A stretch of DNA of 64,000 nucleotides from Dermatophagoides farinae (GCF_024713945.1 NC_134679.1:4221001-4285000), one strand, 5' to 3'. Shown: positions 25,501-36,389, counted from the stretch's first letter. Notes: a model not told the origin generated them from the letters alone. Made by a program: numbers and translations.

Positions 25501-26963
25501 ACTGCCATTAACAGAAACTACAACGACAATCATCGACATCCTATTTCAAATTACGATTACGATTTCTCTGATGATCATTTCTATCACAATTATGGTATAG
25601 CTGCTTCTCATTCGGTTGTTACATCAACAACAACACCCGCCCCATCTCGACGACAGATGACAAATAAATTACGAACGTCATCATTGAGTAATTTAAAAAA
25701 TTCCAAAACGGATATAGTTATGACAAGAGGAAGAACTAATGCTGAACGTTGTACGGAAGAATCCTGTCATTTGCCTTATTGTCGTTGTGGTTCATCAGCA
25801 ATACCAGCCGGTTTAAAGCCGAAAGATATTGCACAATTAGTAATGATTACATTCGATGATTCTATCAATGAACTAAATTGGGATCTATATCAAGATATTT
25901 TTTCCAATCGATTTAATCCCAACGGATGTCCGATACTTGGTACATTCTATGTATCACATGAATGGACTGATTATAGTCAAGTACAAAATCTTTATTCAGT
26001 TGGCCATGAAATGGCTTCACATACAATCACGTAATTTTTTTGAATTTTTCTTTGTAATTATCTTGATTCTTAACTCTTTAATTGATTCTATATATCTATA
26101 TAGTCATAGCTTTGGTGATAAATTTTCCAAAGAAAAATGGCTGAATGAAGTTAATGGGCAACGTGAAATATTATCTCTTTATGGTGGTGTTCAATATGAA
26201 GATGTAAGAGGAATGCGGGCTCCATTTTTACAACCAGGTGGTAATCGACAATACGAAATGCTTTATGATGCAAATTTTACATATGATTCTTCATTGCCTG
26301 TTTTTGAAAATAATCCGCCATATTGGCCATATACATTTGATTATGCAATGAATCATGAATGTATGATTACGCCTTGCCCAAGTAAATCATTTCCTGGTAA
26401 GTGACATGTGTGCACACACACTCTTCCTATTGTTTTTTATTTATGTTAATTAACTGAAAAAAATTTTCATTTATTGACAAACAACAATAGGACTTTGGGA
26501 AGTTGGTATGGTCATGTTAATTGATCATCGTGGCGGCCGTTGTTCAATGGTCGATGCATGTTCACATCCGTCAACCGAAGATGGTGTATTTGAAAATCTA
26601 TTGAAAAACTTTAATCGTCATTATCATTCGAATAAAGCACCATTTGGACTTTATTTTCATTCAGCATGGTTTAATACGGCACATCATAAAAATGGATTCC
26701 TACGATTTATTGATCATATTGGCAAAAATAAAGACGTCTATTTCGTCACAAAATGGCAGCTATTACAATGGATGATGCAGCCAACGCCATTAATAAGGCT
26801 CAAATCATTTCAACCATTCCAATGTGATTATAGTGATCGTCCAGCTTGTCGTCAACCAAAAGTTTGTTCTACATCACATCGTGACGGACCAAGATACTTA
26901 AAAACCTGTCAAAAATGTCCTAAACATTATCCGTGGGTTGGTAAAACTGGATTCAAAAAATAA
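19501..26963 (+). CDS. Chitin deacetylase (CDA5-like) with long disordered N-terminal half, six exons, about 958 aa
   Basis: Chitin deacetylases are secreted metal-dependent carbohydrate esterases (CE4) that convert chitin to chitosan and order the cuticle or gut lining. Exons: 19501-19558, 23844-23897, 23969-24856, 24920-26030, 26104-26396 and 26491-26963; phases agree. Exon 1 is a signal peptide (MIKIITNIIIIGFC). Residues about 20-605 are Pro/Thr/Asn/His-rich and basic, without a visible chitin-binding or LDLa domain. The enzyme part starts at a Cys-rich lead (CTEESCHLPYCRC, residue about 611). It has motif 1 TFDD (644-647, catalytic base and metal-binding Asp), motif 2 HTITH (701-705, metal His; formed across the exon 4/5 splice), motif 3 RAPFLQPGG (about 742-750), motif 4 around YDSS and motif 5 GLYFHSAWF. 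All key residues are present, so it should be active. A six-Cys C-terminal tail follows. Linking exon 1 across a 4.3 kb intron rests on phase and the signal peptide only. Confidence 0.88.
19559..23843. other. Long first intron of the chitin deacetylase gene
   Basis: 4.3 kb of AT-rich DNA with simple repeats (GTGTGT near 21774-21788, CATCAT runs near 20250-20272, ACACAC near 23376-23392). Many short frames translate to homopolymer-rich sequence and none carries a domain. An intron this long among introns of 45-120 bp may hold regulatory elements, but I see no specific one. Confidence 0.45.
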
Positions 26964-27318
26964 TCAAAGCCACTGTGTGTTTACCGAGAACATTTGCTTG
27001 TAATATGGAGAAATTTTCCGAAATTATTGAATCTTAATCATGAGTCATTCGAATTAGAAAATAAGAAAAAAAACAAACAGCAAGCCTGTTCTTTTTTGTG
27101 TGTAAAAAAATGTAGTTGATTCATATTAATTAATTTTTTATGTTTAATTCAATTTATTTTCTTGGTGGGTTTTATCAAAAGTCAATCAATTGTTGTTAAA
27201 TTTTATGTTGTTATTGTTATTTTCTGTATATAAATCTAAATTATTCGGGTTTCATTTTTTTTAATTGTGTCGAAAATTTGTTGATTTTTCCATAAAAAAA
27301 AAGTTTTTAATAAACAAA

Positions 27319-28074
27319 ATGGAAACTTATTTTAAATTATTAGATTTTATTCAATTTGGTCTATTGCCCCGAATTCCGTGGCTGCAACGAATCATTGAGA
27401 ACATTGAACAGTGTCTAAATATTCCTCAACGATATATACTACAGGCATTCGTTGTTTCCATATTCTGGATAATGGCTACAACATATCTTTCTATGCTTTC
27501 AACATATTTAATCTTCTATCTTTATCCATCATATCAAACAATACATGCTATCCATACGAATGCAAATAAATCCGAATTAATTCGTTGGTTAAGCTATTGG
27601 TCAGTATTTGCATTTTTCATACCATTCGAACGTTATGGAGATATCGTATTGAATTCGATTCCATTCATCAATATATTACGATTATTATTCGGTTATTGGT
27701 GTTATTCTAGCCATTTTGATGGCTCACGTTTAATTATGAAACGTTATCTATTACCAATATATCGATGGATCGAAAAGAATAGTATCGATCAGATTGGATC
27801 ACAAGCTATTGATCGATTGATTGAATTTAGTAATAATCAAAATAATGATAAAAATAAGCGCAAAAGTAAGACAATCTTTTAATTAATATAAATTTTATTT
27901 CATTAATTGTTATTTAATTTCATTGCTCACGCAGATATCCGTCGACGACAGCCACAATTGAATCGTAATCAATTGTCAACCATACCAGAGAATAATAATA
28001 TTATTCATCCTCAACAATTAATTGAACGATCATGTGACACCTCACCTGAAAGTGATTCCATATATCTGGATTGA
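27319..28074 (+). CDS. REEP / TB2-DP1-HVA22 family ER membrane-shaping protein, two exons, 228 aa
   Basis: REEP and DP1 proteins form hairpins in the ER membrane that bend it into tubules. Exon 1 is 27319-27865 and exon 2 27935-28074, joined A|GTAAGA..GCAG|AT in phase 1. The TB2/DP1/HVA22 region is seen at about residues 45-160: YLIFYLYPSYQTIHAIHT, then LIRWLSYWSVFAFFIPFERY and a C-terminal helix FDGSRLIMKRYLLPIYRWIE. These match the family pattern of a WL.YW.VF..F...E block followed by a G...Y...L.P block. The usual PFYY/K motif after the second hairpin is replaced by SIPFINILRLL. The tail is polar and basic, then Pro/Ser-rich. It lacks the long C-terminus of REEP1-4, so REEP5/6 is the nearer subtype. 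The CDA gene ends 355 bp upstream on the same strand. Confidence 0.85.
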
Positions 28075-30455
28075 TTCTAAATATTCATTTTATCAGTTTT
28101 TTATCTCTTTATAAGTGATTTCGTTTATTCGAATGAATGAAACAATTTGTTCAAATTCGAAAGCCCATTAAATATTTTATTATGACTGTTGAAAAACGAA
28201 ATTTGATTTTGAACAATAAAAATAAATTGGTCCAATGCTATTGATGGATATTTTAGATAGAGAAAGAAAGTTTCAGTCTATTTTTTTTATTATCGTTTGC
28301 CAATTATTGATTGTTGAAAATTGTTATGAGAAAAATTCACTGATGCAGAACCACCACCACCACCAGTAAACGATAATGAAAATGTTCAAATTGACAAATC
28401 GAATATAAATAAATGAATTTGTGAAAACAAAATGGGGCTTTAAAAAAAATTGATGTAATATGATAACACAAAAAAATAATGTGAATGAACGAAAAAAAAG
28501 CAAAGAGAAATTGGGCCGATCAATTGTCCCATATTAACAATTCAACAGGTATTCAATATCATGATGCCTGGCTTTTTTCGTTCGTTCGTTCAGTCGCACT
28601 GTTCACCGATCCAGAAATCTTGTTTTCACATTTAAAAGTTCAATTTCTTTATTATTGTTTCTTGTTTGTTTATTTATTTATCTCTTATTTTTTGTTTCCC
28701 AAATTTTTCGTCTTGGTTTTTTGCCATTTTTTTTTCTATCACTGAAATCATCATCATAAGATTTGTTTTCGTTATATATTGACATTTTCATATCTTATTT
28801 TCGAATTCGCAAAAAAAATTGGAAAAAATATCAACAATATTATCAATGATTGCTTTTTTGGTCATGCATTCAAAAGATGTATCTATTTACATGTGTTTAA
28901 TCAGTTATTGCAAGCAACCTTCAAATCATCATCATCATCATCATAATCATGTAATTGAATTGATTTGATCTAAGTGTTTGTGTGTGTGTGTGTGTTTGTA
29001 TTCGAATCTCTTGAAGTCATCATAATCGATTATCATATGCTACCACTGCGTATTTGTTTTGTTTTTCTTCAGCATCTTTTTTGTAGTTTTTTTCCCGATT
29101 TATTGGATTCGATTGATGCAATCACTATCTCAACAATTGAATTTATCGAATTTTCTTTACATTATTATTATTATTATATTTATAGACGACAAAAGGAACT
29201 ACGCAGTTTTATTTATGAACAAAAAACAAAAAAAAAAATGACGGTCAAAAAAAATTCCCTTGACTTTCAAATGACGAAATAAATATATAAAAATTAAAAA
29301 AAAAGAAAGAAAGGAAAACCTTTTTCGATTACGACAATGTTTGTCGTTATTAAATATGAAATGAAGCGTACACAAAATATTTCCTTCTTTTCAACGATAT
29401 TTTTGTCATTATGAATGTAAAAAAAAATCATTGCATTATTGAATGGAACCTGATTTCTTAAGAAAAAGGAGTTACCCTCAACAAAAAAAATTGAGTCGTT
29501 TTTTATTTTTTTTCAATTCTGCATTTCATCGATTTAATCTAGTAAAAAAAAACTCATAAAATTTTTGATCTAAGAATTTTCAAACAAATTAATTAAATAT
29601 AAATATCTTTGCAAACACCCTGAAGCATTTTATCGTTTAATTCATCCAAAAACGTCAAAGAAATGTTTGATCGTCAATACAACTTTGATTGATTTTATGA
29701 TTATTATCAATCGATAAAAAGCAAAATTATAAATTATCAGCAATAATAATTTCTGCTAAAAAAAAAAATTAAACAAGTCTACAACTTTTGTTTAGCTGAT
29801 GATAGTTTTTTCCCTCCATTCACCCATAAACCGCCAGCAATCAAAAAAAAAACATTTACATTTTAAATATTTTTCAATGTACAGTGAGATTATTACTGCT
29901 AGATTTAATCATTTTGTCCAATAACGACCGATTCGTCATTACGATTTTTTAATCGTTTATAACCAGGATATACACTTTGGTTGGTCTTATGAATGCTAGT
30001 GTTTCAAGTGTACGTTGTGATCGTCATAACCATCGAAAAAAAAAAATTTATTGTCACTGATGACGTTGAATGGAATACGTACATGATTTTTTAATATTTT
30101 ATTATTTATCATATGTGTATATGTGTGTAAGGAAAATTACCGCCAGTTTATTTGACCACGACCACCTCTATTTTAAAATGTTTTTACATATATTCGTTTA
30201 TATCCTTTTGTCTGTATGATTCGCCTAAATAAATAAATTTGTAAGCAAACAGAAAAAAAAATTTTTTTAATATTTATTTTTATTGTACTGTATGAATCGT
30301 TACTTTCAACTGCTTCATTAATTCAAATTGTAACACTTATAATTATTATATTTGATTATTAATTTTCTTTGTTGTTATTATTATTGACTATATTATTATA
30401 TTATTTTCTTTTATTCATCATTCAGTTTATCTATAATCTACTTTGACCGCTAATA
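28075..30455. other. Intergenic, no supported gene
   Basis: 2.4 kb of AT-rich DNA with GT runs (28976-28996) and CATCAT runs. AATAAA near 28210-28225 probably ends the REEP-like transcript. Open frames at about 28485-28745 and 28974-29282 are Phe/Tyr/Ile-rich without a domain. A weak promoter region for the first CRAL-TRIO gene must lie at the right end. Confidence 0.5.
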
Positions 30456-31337
30456 ATGGCAACCGAAGCTACTCGAAGTCAATTGGCTGTGATAGAAAAT
30501 CTTGATGAAAAAATTAATGAAATTCGTGAATATATTGAAAAACAATATGAAAAGAATAAAGAATTATATGATGAAAGTGATATTGAACGTGTTCGTACCG
30601 ATGATTGGACTGTCGAAAGATTTATTCGTCGACGAAAAACCATGAAAGAATCGATAGAAATGTTGGATAATACTCTCAAATTTCGTCATGAAATGGATAT
30701 GCCTCGATTGAAGGAAGACGATTTTCCAGAAGAATTTCATAAAATTGGTACAATGTTCTGTTATGCCAATGATAAACAAGGCAATGGTATGATTTATTTT
30801 CGTATTCGACTCCATCGTAAGGTTAAAGAATTGGAACGTGAATTCAAACAATTTATTCTCTTTAATGTGGAAAAAATGGATCGAATAACCAATGGTAATG
30901 GTATAGGTATCGTTTTCGATATGAAAGGAGCTGGTATATCGAACATGGATATGGATATGATTTGGTTTTTAGTATCTTCATTGCTCAATTATTATCCTAT
31001 CGGTATCAATTACATATTGGTATATGAATTAACATGGATATTTCAATCGGCATGGAATGTAATCAAAGGTTGGTTACCAGCCGAAACACGAAACAAGATT
31101 AAATTTTGTAAAGAAGATGAAATTTTTGATTATATCGATCGTGAAAATCTACCAATGTATTTGGATGGTACTTGTCGATTAAATTATCATCATGTACCTA
31201 AAAATTGTCGATCATCAATGGAAATTGGTCAAGAACGTGGAAAAACACTTAAAGAAATCAATAAATTTATGAAAATTTTTCAACCACTATTGGATGAAGC
31301 AGATGAAGAGAGTAAAATTTTACAATCAGACGATTAA
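30456..31337 (+). CDS. CRAL-TRIO domain protein, copy 1 of a tandem trio, 293 aa
   Basis: CRAL-TRIO (Sec14-like) proteins bind and move small lipids such as phosphoinositides, tocopherol or retinoids. Single exon. The N-terminal helical part has the CRAL-TRIO-N signature (RTDDWTVERFIRRRKTMKES, then LKFRHEMDMP). The lipid-binding lobe (about residues 95-250) carries NDKQGNGMIYFRIRLHRK, GIGIVFDMKGAGISNMDMD, YYPIGINYILVYELTWIFQS and the gate-like FDYIDRENLPMYLDGTC. Layout and motifs resemble the CRAL-TRIO half of MOSPD2, but the MSP (VAP-like) domain and membrane anchor are absent, so it should be soluble. Copies 2 and 3 follow on the same strand. Confidence 0.9.
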   Translation: MATEATRSQLAVIENLDEKINEIREYIEKQYEKNKELYDESDIERVRTDDWTVERFIRRRKTMKESIEMLDNTLKFRHEMDMPRLKEDDFPEEFHKIGTMFCYANDKQGNGMIYFRIRLHRKVKELEREFKQFILFNVEKMDRITNGNGIGIVFDMKGAGISNMDMDMIWFLVSSLLNYYPIGINYILVYELTWIFQSAWNVIKGWLPAETRNKIKFCKEDEIFDYIDRENLPMYLDGTCRLNYHHVPKNCRSSMEIGQERGKTLKEINKFMKIFQPLLDEADEESKILQSDD

Positions 31338-32346
31338 ATTTTATCAATTCGAACATATATTCTGTACAATTTTATCAATGTCTGTGAAGCAAATTCTTTT
31401 TAAAATAATAAATTGATTTTAAAAATTTGAAATTTTTCCAATTCTTCATAATCATGAAACCAGGATAATGTGAAAAAATTGAAGTTTTTTTTTGTTTTGT
31501 AATGTCTAAAATGATCAATCAATTGGTTGCATCTTTTCTTTAGTATGAATTTAGTAAATTCTATTTCTATGATGATTAACCTTGAAATGTTTTCATTTAA
31601 TAAGGTGTTTAATTTTTTTCTCATCCGAATCTTTCATGAGTTGTTTGAATTTTTTGTTGTTGTTGTTGTTCATTTGATATCAGATTTTTAGCTATTATCA
31701 TGCCATCTATCATTATCATTTGTAAATTGGTGAAAAATTTGATTAATTTTCTACATCAGAAATCGATTCTTGATGAGCATAAAAAAAATGCACATCAAGA
31801 ATCAATTAGGTGAACAAAAAAAAACTATTGAAAGTCAAGGGAAAATTTTTAAAATTTAAAATTCATAAACTAATTAATGGAACATTATCATCATCATTAT
31901 CATTAAAAATAAAATCAACAGATGTTTTTTTTTGTCTTTCAAAAGACAAGTAGTCTTTCAATTTTTTTTTAATATCGATTACCGACTAATCATGTGATGG
32001 ATTTATCGACCATTATCCGGTTTTCCAATTACAAAAAGATGTAGTGTTAATTTTTTTTCTCTGATTATGATCAGCATATTTTATCAAATGATGATATATT
32101 TGATTCAACACGACATGTGTATTTGAATGATTGAAGATCTGCAAAATTAAAAAAAAATGATGATCAAAATGATAAAAAAAGAATGCATCTTAATTGATAA
32201 GAAATGTGCGTCACAAATTTTTTTTTTATTGATTGAACAAACATCGGGGTTCATTAACGAAAAAAAATATAATAATAACTACATTATTTATTAATATTGA
32301 ATAATTTAATAATGAAAAAAAAATTCGTTATTATTCGAATACATTT
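31338..32346. other. Intergenic between CRAL-TRIO copy 1 and the LAMP-like gene
   Basis: Contains an AATAAA-like signal near 31405 for copy 1, a TTG run near 31660-31672 and the hairpin at 31761-31807. A short minus-strand open frame at about 31400-31624 is Phe/Lys/Ile-rich and not supported. Confidence 0.5.
31761..31807. repeat. Near-perfect hairpin, 20-nt arms and 7-A loop
   Basis: The left arm 31761-31780 (AATCGATTCTTGATGAGCAT) and the reverse complement of the right arm 31788-31807 differ at only two of 20 positions. The loop is seven A residues (seven T on the other strand). This is well beyond what I see elsewhere in the window. It could be a small RNA stem, a transcript 3'-end element or a remnant of a short inverted-repeat element. 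The arms are short for a usual animal microRNA precursor. Confidence 0.6.
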
Positions 32347-33036
32347 TTATGATGACCGTGATCGCATAAAAATATAAATGGTCAAACATAAGCCCATTAA
32401 AACTAATAGACCACTGCCAACAATAATAGGTACTAATTGACTTCCAGGTAAGGGGTTGCATTCTTTAAATGTAATTTCTGTAATATTCTTTGTATGAAGA
32501 TAGGCGGCGAATTGAAATTTTTTGAATTGAACAATCGCTTCATCATTATCATCATTGGAGGAACTGGTACCATTGATTTCCAAATTGTTGACAAGATCAT
32601 CACATTGGTAGCCCTGTTTATCGATAGTTAATTTATGATCAAATCGTAAATCAAATGCATTTTTTCCATAAATTGTTTCGTTCATCATTAAGCCAAATTT
32701 TCTCATTTTATATGTATTATTGTTGATCTTGATGAATTCAAAATCCATTTCAATTTCAGGTTGAAATTTTAGCTGTAATTTTTCAATAGTCGTTTCTTTT
32801 TTATTTTCGATAATCTGATCGGATGAACACGATGATCGATTATAAACTAATTGGTTCCATTCAATTTTATTGTTGTTAATTATCAGTTCATCAATTCGTA
32901 AAAAAATGAATCCATCGTCCGTTTCGCATCCGATACTAATTTTACTATTATTATATGGTTGATATTTAGCATTGATGGTTGAAATAAATACAATGGTGAT
33001 GAAAAGAATTAAACAAATAAATAATTTTGGGCACAT
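32347..33036 (-). CDS. LAMP-like type I membrane glycoprotein, 229 aa
   Basis: LAMP-family proteins are heavily glycosylated type I proteins of lysosomal or plasma membranes. This single-exon gene has a signal peptide (residues about 1-23, LFICLILFITIVFISTINA) and an outer domain with four cysteines (C37, C70, C145, C193), which fits the two disulfide loops of one LAMP domain. There are several N-glycosylation sites (N66, N106, N119, N155, N184), and one membrane helix at about 202-224 (VPIIVGSGLLVLMGLCLTIY) in the LAMP position after the last Cys. The length matches a one-domain LAMP/CD68-type protein. The cytoplasmic tail is only MRSRSS and lacks the GYxx-hydrophobic lysosomal sorting motif, so it may sit at the cell surface. 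The gene lies on the opposite strand between CRAL-TRIO copies 1 and 2. Confidence 0.72.
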   Translation of the reverse strand: MCPKLFICLILFITIVFISTINAKYQPYNNSKISIGCETDDGFIFLRIDELIINNNKIEWNQLVYNRSSCSSDQIIENKKETTIEKLQLKFQPEIEMDFEFIKINNNTYKMRKFGLMMNETIYGKNAFDLRFDHKLTIDKQGYQCDDLVNNLEINGTSSSNDDNDEAIVQFKKFQFAAYLHTKNITEITFKECNPLPGSQLVPIIVGSGLLVLMGLCLTIYIFMRSRSS

Positions 33037-33905
33037 TTTTCAAGAAGAATGTTCAATATTCGATTTATTTATAAATAACGGATGTCGATGTCGAGTTTTG
33101 CATCAATTGGTATGTTTGTATCAATGTGATCATTGATCGATGATGGAATTAATAAGGTAATAAAATGTCAATCTCCATCAATCATATATTTTGTTAAAAT
33201 TTATATGGATTAAAACACTTAATCTATCCATCTTTTTTTTGTTCCTTTTTTTCCATCCTCCACCGCCCATCCGCCCTGAAAAAAAACAAGTGATTATCGA
33301 TTTTCATTCTAGAGCTCAATCGTGTGTGCGTATGTAACTTTTTTTTTGTTCTAATTTAAAAGCAAATTTAAACGACCAATTGTAAATTAGTCACCATGAC
33401 AATTGATTGATTTTTATTTTATCCGAAAATTTTGAAAACACAAAAAAAAGAAACTCGATACAGATCCTTTTATAGAGAGAAATAAGAATGAATAGTTACA
33501 AAAATAACATTTATTTGTTTTTCATCAAATGTATGACGTAAAATGAAATTTTGAAAAAAAAATTTCAAGAACGTGTTTCGTGTCCATGAATTCAAAGCAG
33601 TGAATAGCATTCATAGCAGTGAAAAAAGGTATTCAAACATTTTAGCTTAAATTTATGGATGATAACATTATTGTTTGTGTTGCTCTTGTCATTATTGCTA
33701 TCGCTTTAAACACTTGTTGCCAATCATCAATGATACTGATGATTACAAATAATTATCATCAAAGTCATGATAATAATGTACATGCCATTTTTATAGTCAC
33801 CTCGAAAATATATAGCCGGTTACGTTGTTTTAAGATTTTTTTTTTAATACCGATTTTTTTTCTTCATTTACAAGTGTTCAATATAGTTTATTATTCATTA
33901 TCAAC
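33037..33905. other. Intergenic between the LAMP-like gene and CRAL-TRIO copy 2
   Basis: Divergent spacing of about 870 bp that should hold both promoters. A small plus-strand frame (33655-33909) begins with a hydrophobic stretch and overlaps the start of copy 2 by a few bases. It may be an upstream open frame in the copy 2 leader but is not supported as a gene. Confidence 0.45.
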
Positions 33906-34742
33906 ATGAGTGTGCAATCTAAAATCAATGAATTTCGATCAATTGTTCGTGAAGCCTATGAAAATGATCAAGAATCTTTTGATGAAGATCTTATTGAATT
34001 GATGCAAACCAATGATTGGATCGTAGAACGGTATTTGGAACGACGAAAAACGGTACAAGGAGGTGCTGAAATGTTGATCAATACCATGAAATTTCGAAAT
34101 AACTTAGGCATATCAAAAATAAGTGATGTGAATTTTCCAGCTGAATATTTCAAGATGGGAATCGCATTTGATTATACCAAAGATAAACAAGGTAATGATG
34201 TTTTGTATATACGTTATCGATTCCACCGTAAAATCAAAGAATTGGATATGATTTGGCGACAATTTGTCCTCTACCAAATGGATAAAGTTGATAAGAAATC
34301 AAATAGACAAGGTATGGCAATTATTGTTGATCTGAATAATATCGGTATAGATAATATGGATATGGATTACGCACGTTGGGGAATGGCAGCGTTTGGAAAT
34401 TATTGTCCGGCCAGCCTTAATTACGTATTAATATATAATTTACCACGAATGATGAATACTGTATGGAATCTTGTTAAACCATTGTTGCCAAAAGATTTGG
34501 CACATTTAATGAAATTTTGTAGTGGTGATGAAATATTCGACTATGTTGATAAAGAAAATTTACCAAAATTTCTTGGTGGCGATTGTCGATTGAATCATTT
34601 TCTAGTGCCGGAAGGTTGTCAACCTCTAGCTGAATTTGGCCGACAAAAAGGTTGGCCACAAAAACATATCGATAAAATAACAAAAATATGGAAGCCATAT
34701 TTGGATAAATGTGAAGATGAAATTAAATTATTGGATCAATGA
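33906..34742 (+). CDS. CRAL-TRIO domain protein, copy 2, 278 aa
   Basis: Single exon, aligned with copies 1 and 3 along its whole length. It has TNDWIVERYLERRKTVQGGA, TMKFRNNLGI, KDKQGNDVLYIRYRFHRK, GMAIIVDLNNIGIDNMDMDY and FDYVDKENLPKFLGGDC, then the C-terminal block LVPEGCQPLAEFGRQKGW. It is somewhat shorter at the N-terminus (starts MSVQSKINEF). The conserved fold suggests a lipid-binding function like its neighbours. Changes in the pocket region relative to copy 1 (for example AFGNYCPASLNYVLIYNLPR where copy 1 has SSLLNYYPIGINYILVYELT) suggest ligand divergence. No MSP domain or membrane segment. Promoter elements are not evident. Confidence 0.9.
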   Translation: MSVQSKINEFRSIVREAYENDQESFDEDLIELMQTNDWIVERYLERRKTVQGGAEMLINTMKFRNNLGISKISDVNFPAEYFKMGIAFDYTKDKQGNDVLYIRYRFHRKIKELDMIWRQFVLYQMDKVDKKSNRQGMAIIVDLNNIGIDNMDMDYARWGMAAFGNYCPASLNYVLIYNLPRMMNTVWNLVKPLLPKDLAHLMKFCSGDEIFDYVDKENLPKFLGGDCRLNHFLVPEGCQPLAEFGRQKGWPQKHIDKITKIWKPYLDKCEDEIKLLDQ

Positions 34743-35531
34743 AAAAAGGAGAAATCTGAAGAAGATTCTTTTTGATTGATAATTAAATTTGAATTAAATT
34801 CTGATTAAAATCTATTTGAAATGTCAAAAATGTGTAATATGTCTGGTTTTTTTTTGTTGAATCCGTTAAAACTAAACGGGTAAAATTGGAAAGATACGAA
34901 ACCGGATCTAACTGGAAGTAATAACTAAATATTATCATTGAAAACAAATCGCATATTTTTCTAGTTAGATTTAGATTTACAATGATGCTAAAAGCTTGTC
35001 GTGAAATATTTGAAATTCAAAACACGATTGTTAAATGGAATGTTGGACTTTGATTTAATGAATGTTATAACCTGATGAATGTTTCTAATTGATTGTAATC
35101 TAGTATTTAAGCCATTCCTAAAATTATCAGTAACCATCGAATATCTGGGATCGATACTTGATCAATAAAGCTTTATTCTTTATTCAATCTGTCAATAGTG
35201 TCCAATACCCATCATAGCTGGGAACTTATTACCAATGTAACTTTATCATAGTTTATTACATCTGTATCAATAAAACTCAATAAAATTCTAATCTTCATTA
35301 CTATGGCCAAATTTTATATCAAAAACAAATAGAAAAAAATGTTACTAATGTGATAAATTTGTGAAGGAAAACAAACAGCAGATTGTTTGATAGCATGATT
35401 AGACATCTGACTGAATTCAAATTGACGTATGGATTTTGATTACACTAATCATTATAAATGTCATTGATTAGAAATTGTATTTGATGGCCATATAAATTGA
35501 AAGTGAATAGAAGCCTGTGAAACAAACAATC
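34743..35531. other. Intergenic between CRAL-TRIO copies 2 and 3
   Basis: About 790 bp, less repetitive than most spacers here, with no supported frame. A candidate TATA-like CATATAAATT lies near 35490, about 40 bp before the copy 3 start. Confidence 0.45.
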
Positions 35532-36389
35532 ATGGTACCTTCGCCTGAAAGTATTGAGCAAAAAATTCAACAAGTTCGCTCGATTATATTAGAGCAATAT
35601 GAACATAATGAAGAACTTTACCATGAAAAGGACATCGAATATGTACGAACTGATGACTGGGCTGTGGAACGATTTATTCGACGAGGAAAAACGGTAGAAA
35701 AAAGTTCACAGCTACTGGACAATGTGCTCAAATTCCGCCTTGAAATGGATATGCCTGAATTAAAATGTACGTATTTTCCCAGAGAATTATTCAAAATTGG
35801 ATTCATTTTCAATGGCGGTTACGATCGACAAGGCAATGGTGTAGTTTTCCAACGTTGTCGTTTTTATCGTAAAATTAAAGAGCTTGATCAAAGAATTAAA
35901 CAATTTATTTGCTTTCAAATGGAGATTATGGATAAAAAAACTTCAGGACGAGGTATGGCCATTATTGTTGATCTGAAATCAATTGGTCTGAATAATTTGG
36001 ATATTGATTACGCTTTATGGGGCATCACACAACTAATCAGTTGCTGTCCGGCCGGTTTGAACTATATAATGCTTTACAATTTTTCCTGGATTGTAGCATC
36101 CATTTGGAATAAATTGAAAAAAATTATTCCGGCTGATATTGAAAAAATGTTTAAATTTTGTAATGATGATGAAATTTTTCAATATATTGACCGAGATAAT
36201 GTACCTAAATATCTCGGTGGTAATAGCTCAATTGATCCGCATCATGTACCCGATGAATGTTTAACGTTGCACGATTATGGTCAACAATATAATTGGTCTG
36301 AAAAAGACGTTGATCACGTAATGAAATTATGGAAACCGTTTCTTGATAAAGCTGATGAAGAAATAAGAAAAATTTGGTTATTGAATTGA
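35532..36389 (+). CDS. CRAL-TRIO domain protein, copy 3, 285 aa
   Basis: Single exon. The ATG at 35532 is used; the frame extends five codons further to a GTG but that is not a normal start. It shares the tandem family's blocks: RTDDWAVERFIRRGKTVEKS, LKFRLEMDMPELK, YDRQGNGVVFQRCRFYRK, GMAIIVDLKSIGLNNLDIDY, CCPAGLNYIMLYNFSWIV and FQYIDRDNVPKYLGG. It ends in a helical tail (KLWKPFLDKADEE). Its N-terminus is closer to copy 1 and its centre closer to copy 2, as expected from serial duplication with possible conversion. The poly(A) signal AATAAA at 36415-36420 lies beside a GT run, only 30 bp from the stop of the convergent gene. Confidence 0.9.
   Translation: MVPSPESIEQKIQQVRSIILEQYEHNEELYHEKDIEYVRTDDWAVERFIRRGKTVEKSSQLLDNVLKFRLEMDMPELKCTYFPRELFKIGFIFNGGYDRQGNGVVFQRCRFYRKIKELDQRIKQFICFQMEIMDKKTSGRGMAIIVDLKSIGLNNLDIDYALWGITQLISCCPAGLNYIMLYNFSWIVASIWNKLKKIIPADIEKMFKFCNDDEIFQYIDRDNVPKYLGGNSSIDPHHVPDECLTLHDYGQQYNWSEKDVDHVMKLWKPFLDKADEEIRKIWLLN

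Noticed and set aside
33655-33909. Small plus-strand frame with a hydrophobic start just before CRAL-TRIO copy 2
   Set aside because: It overlaps the copy 2 start, has no domain and turns into Phe/Leu homopolymer-like translation. An upstream open frame or chance is more likely than a gene.
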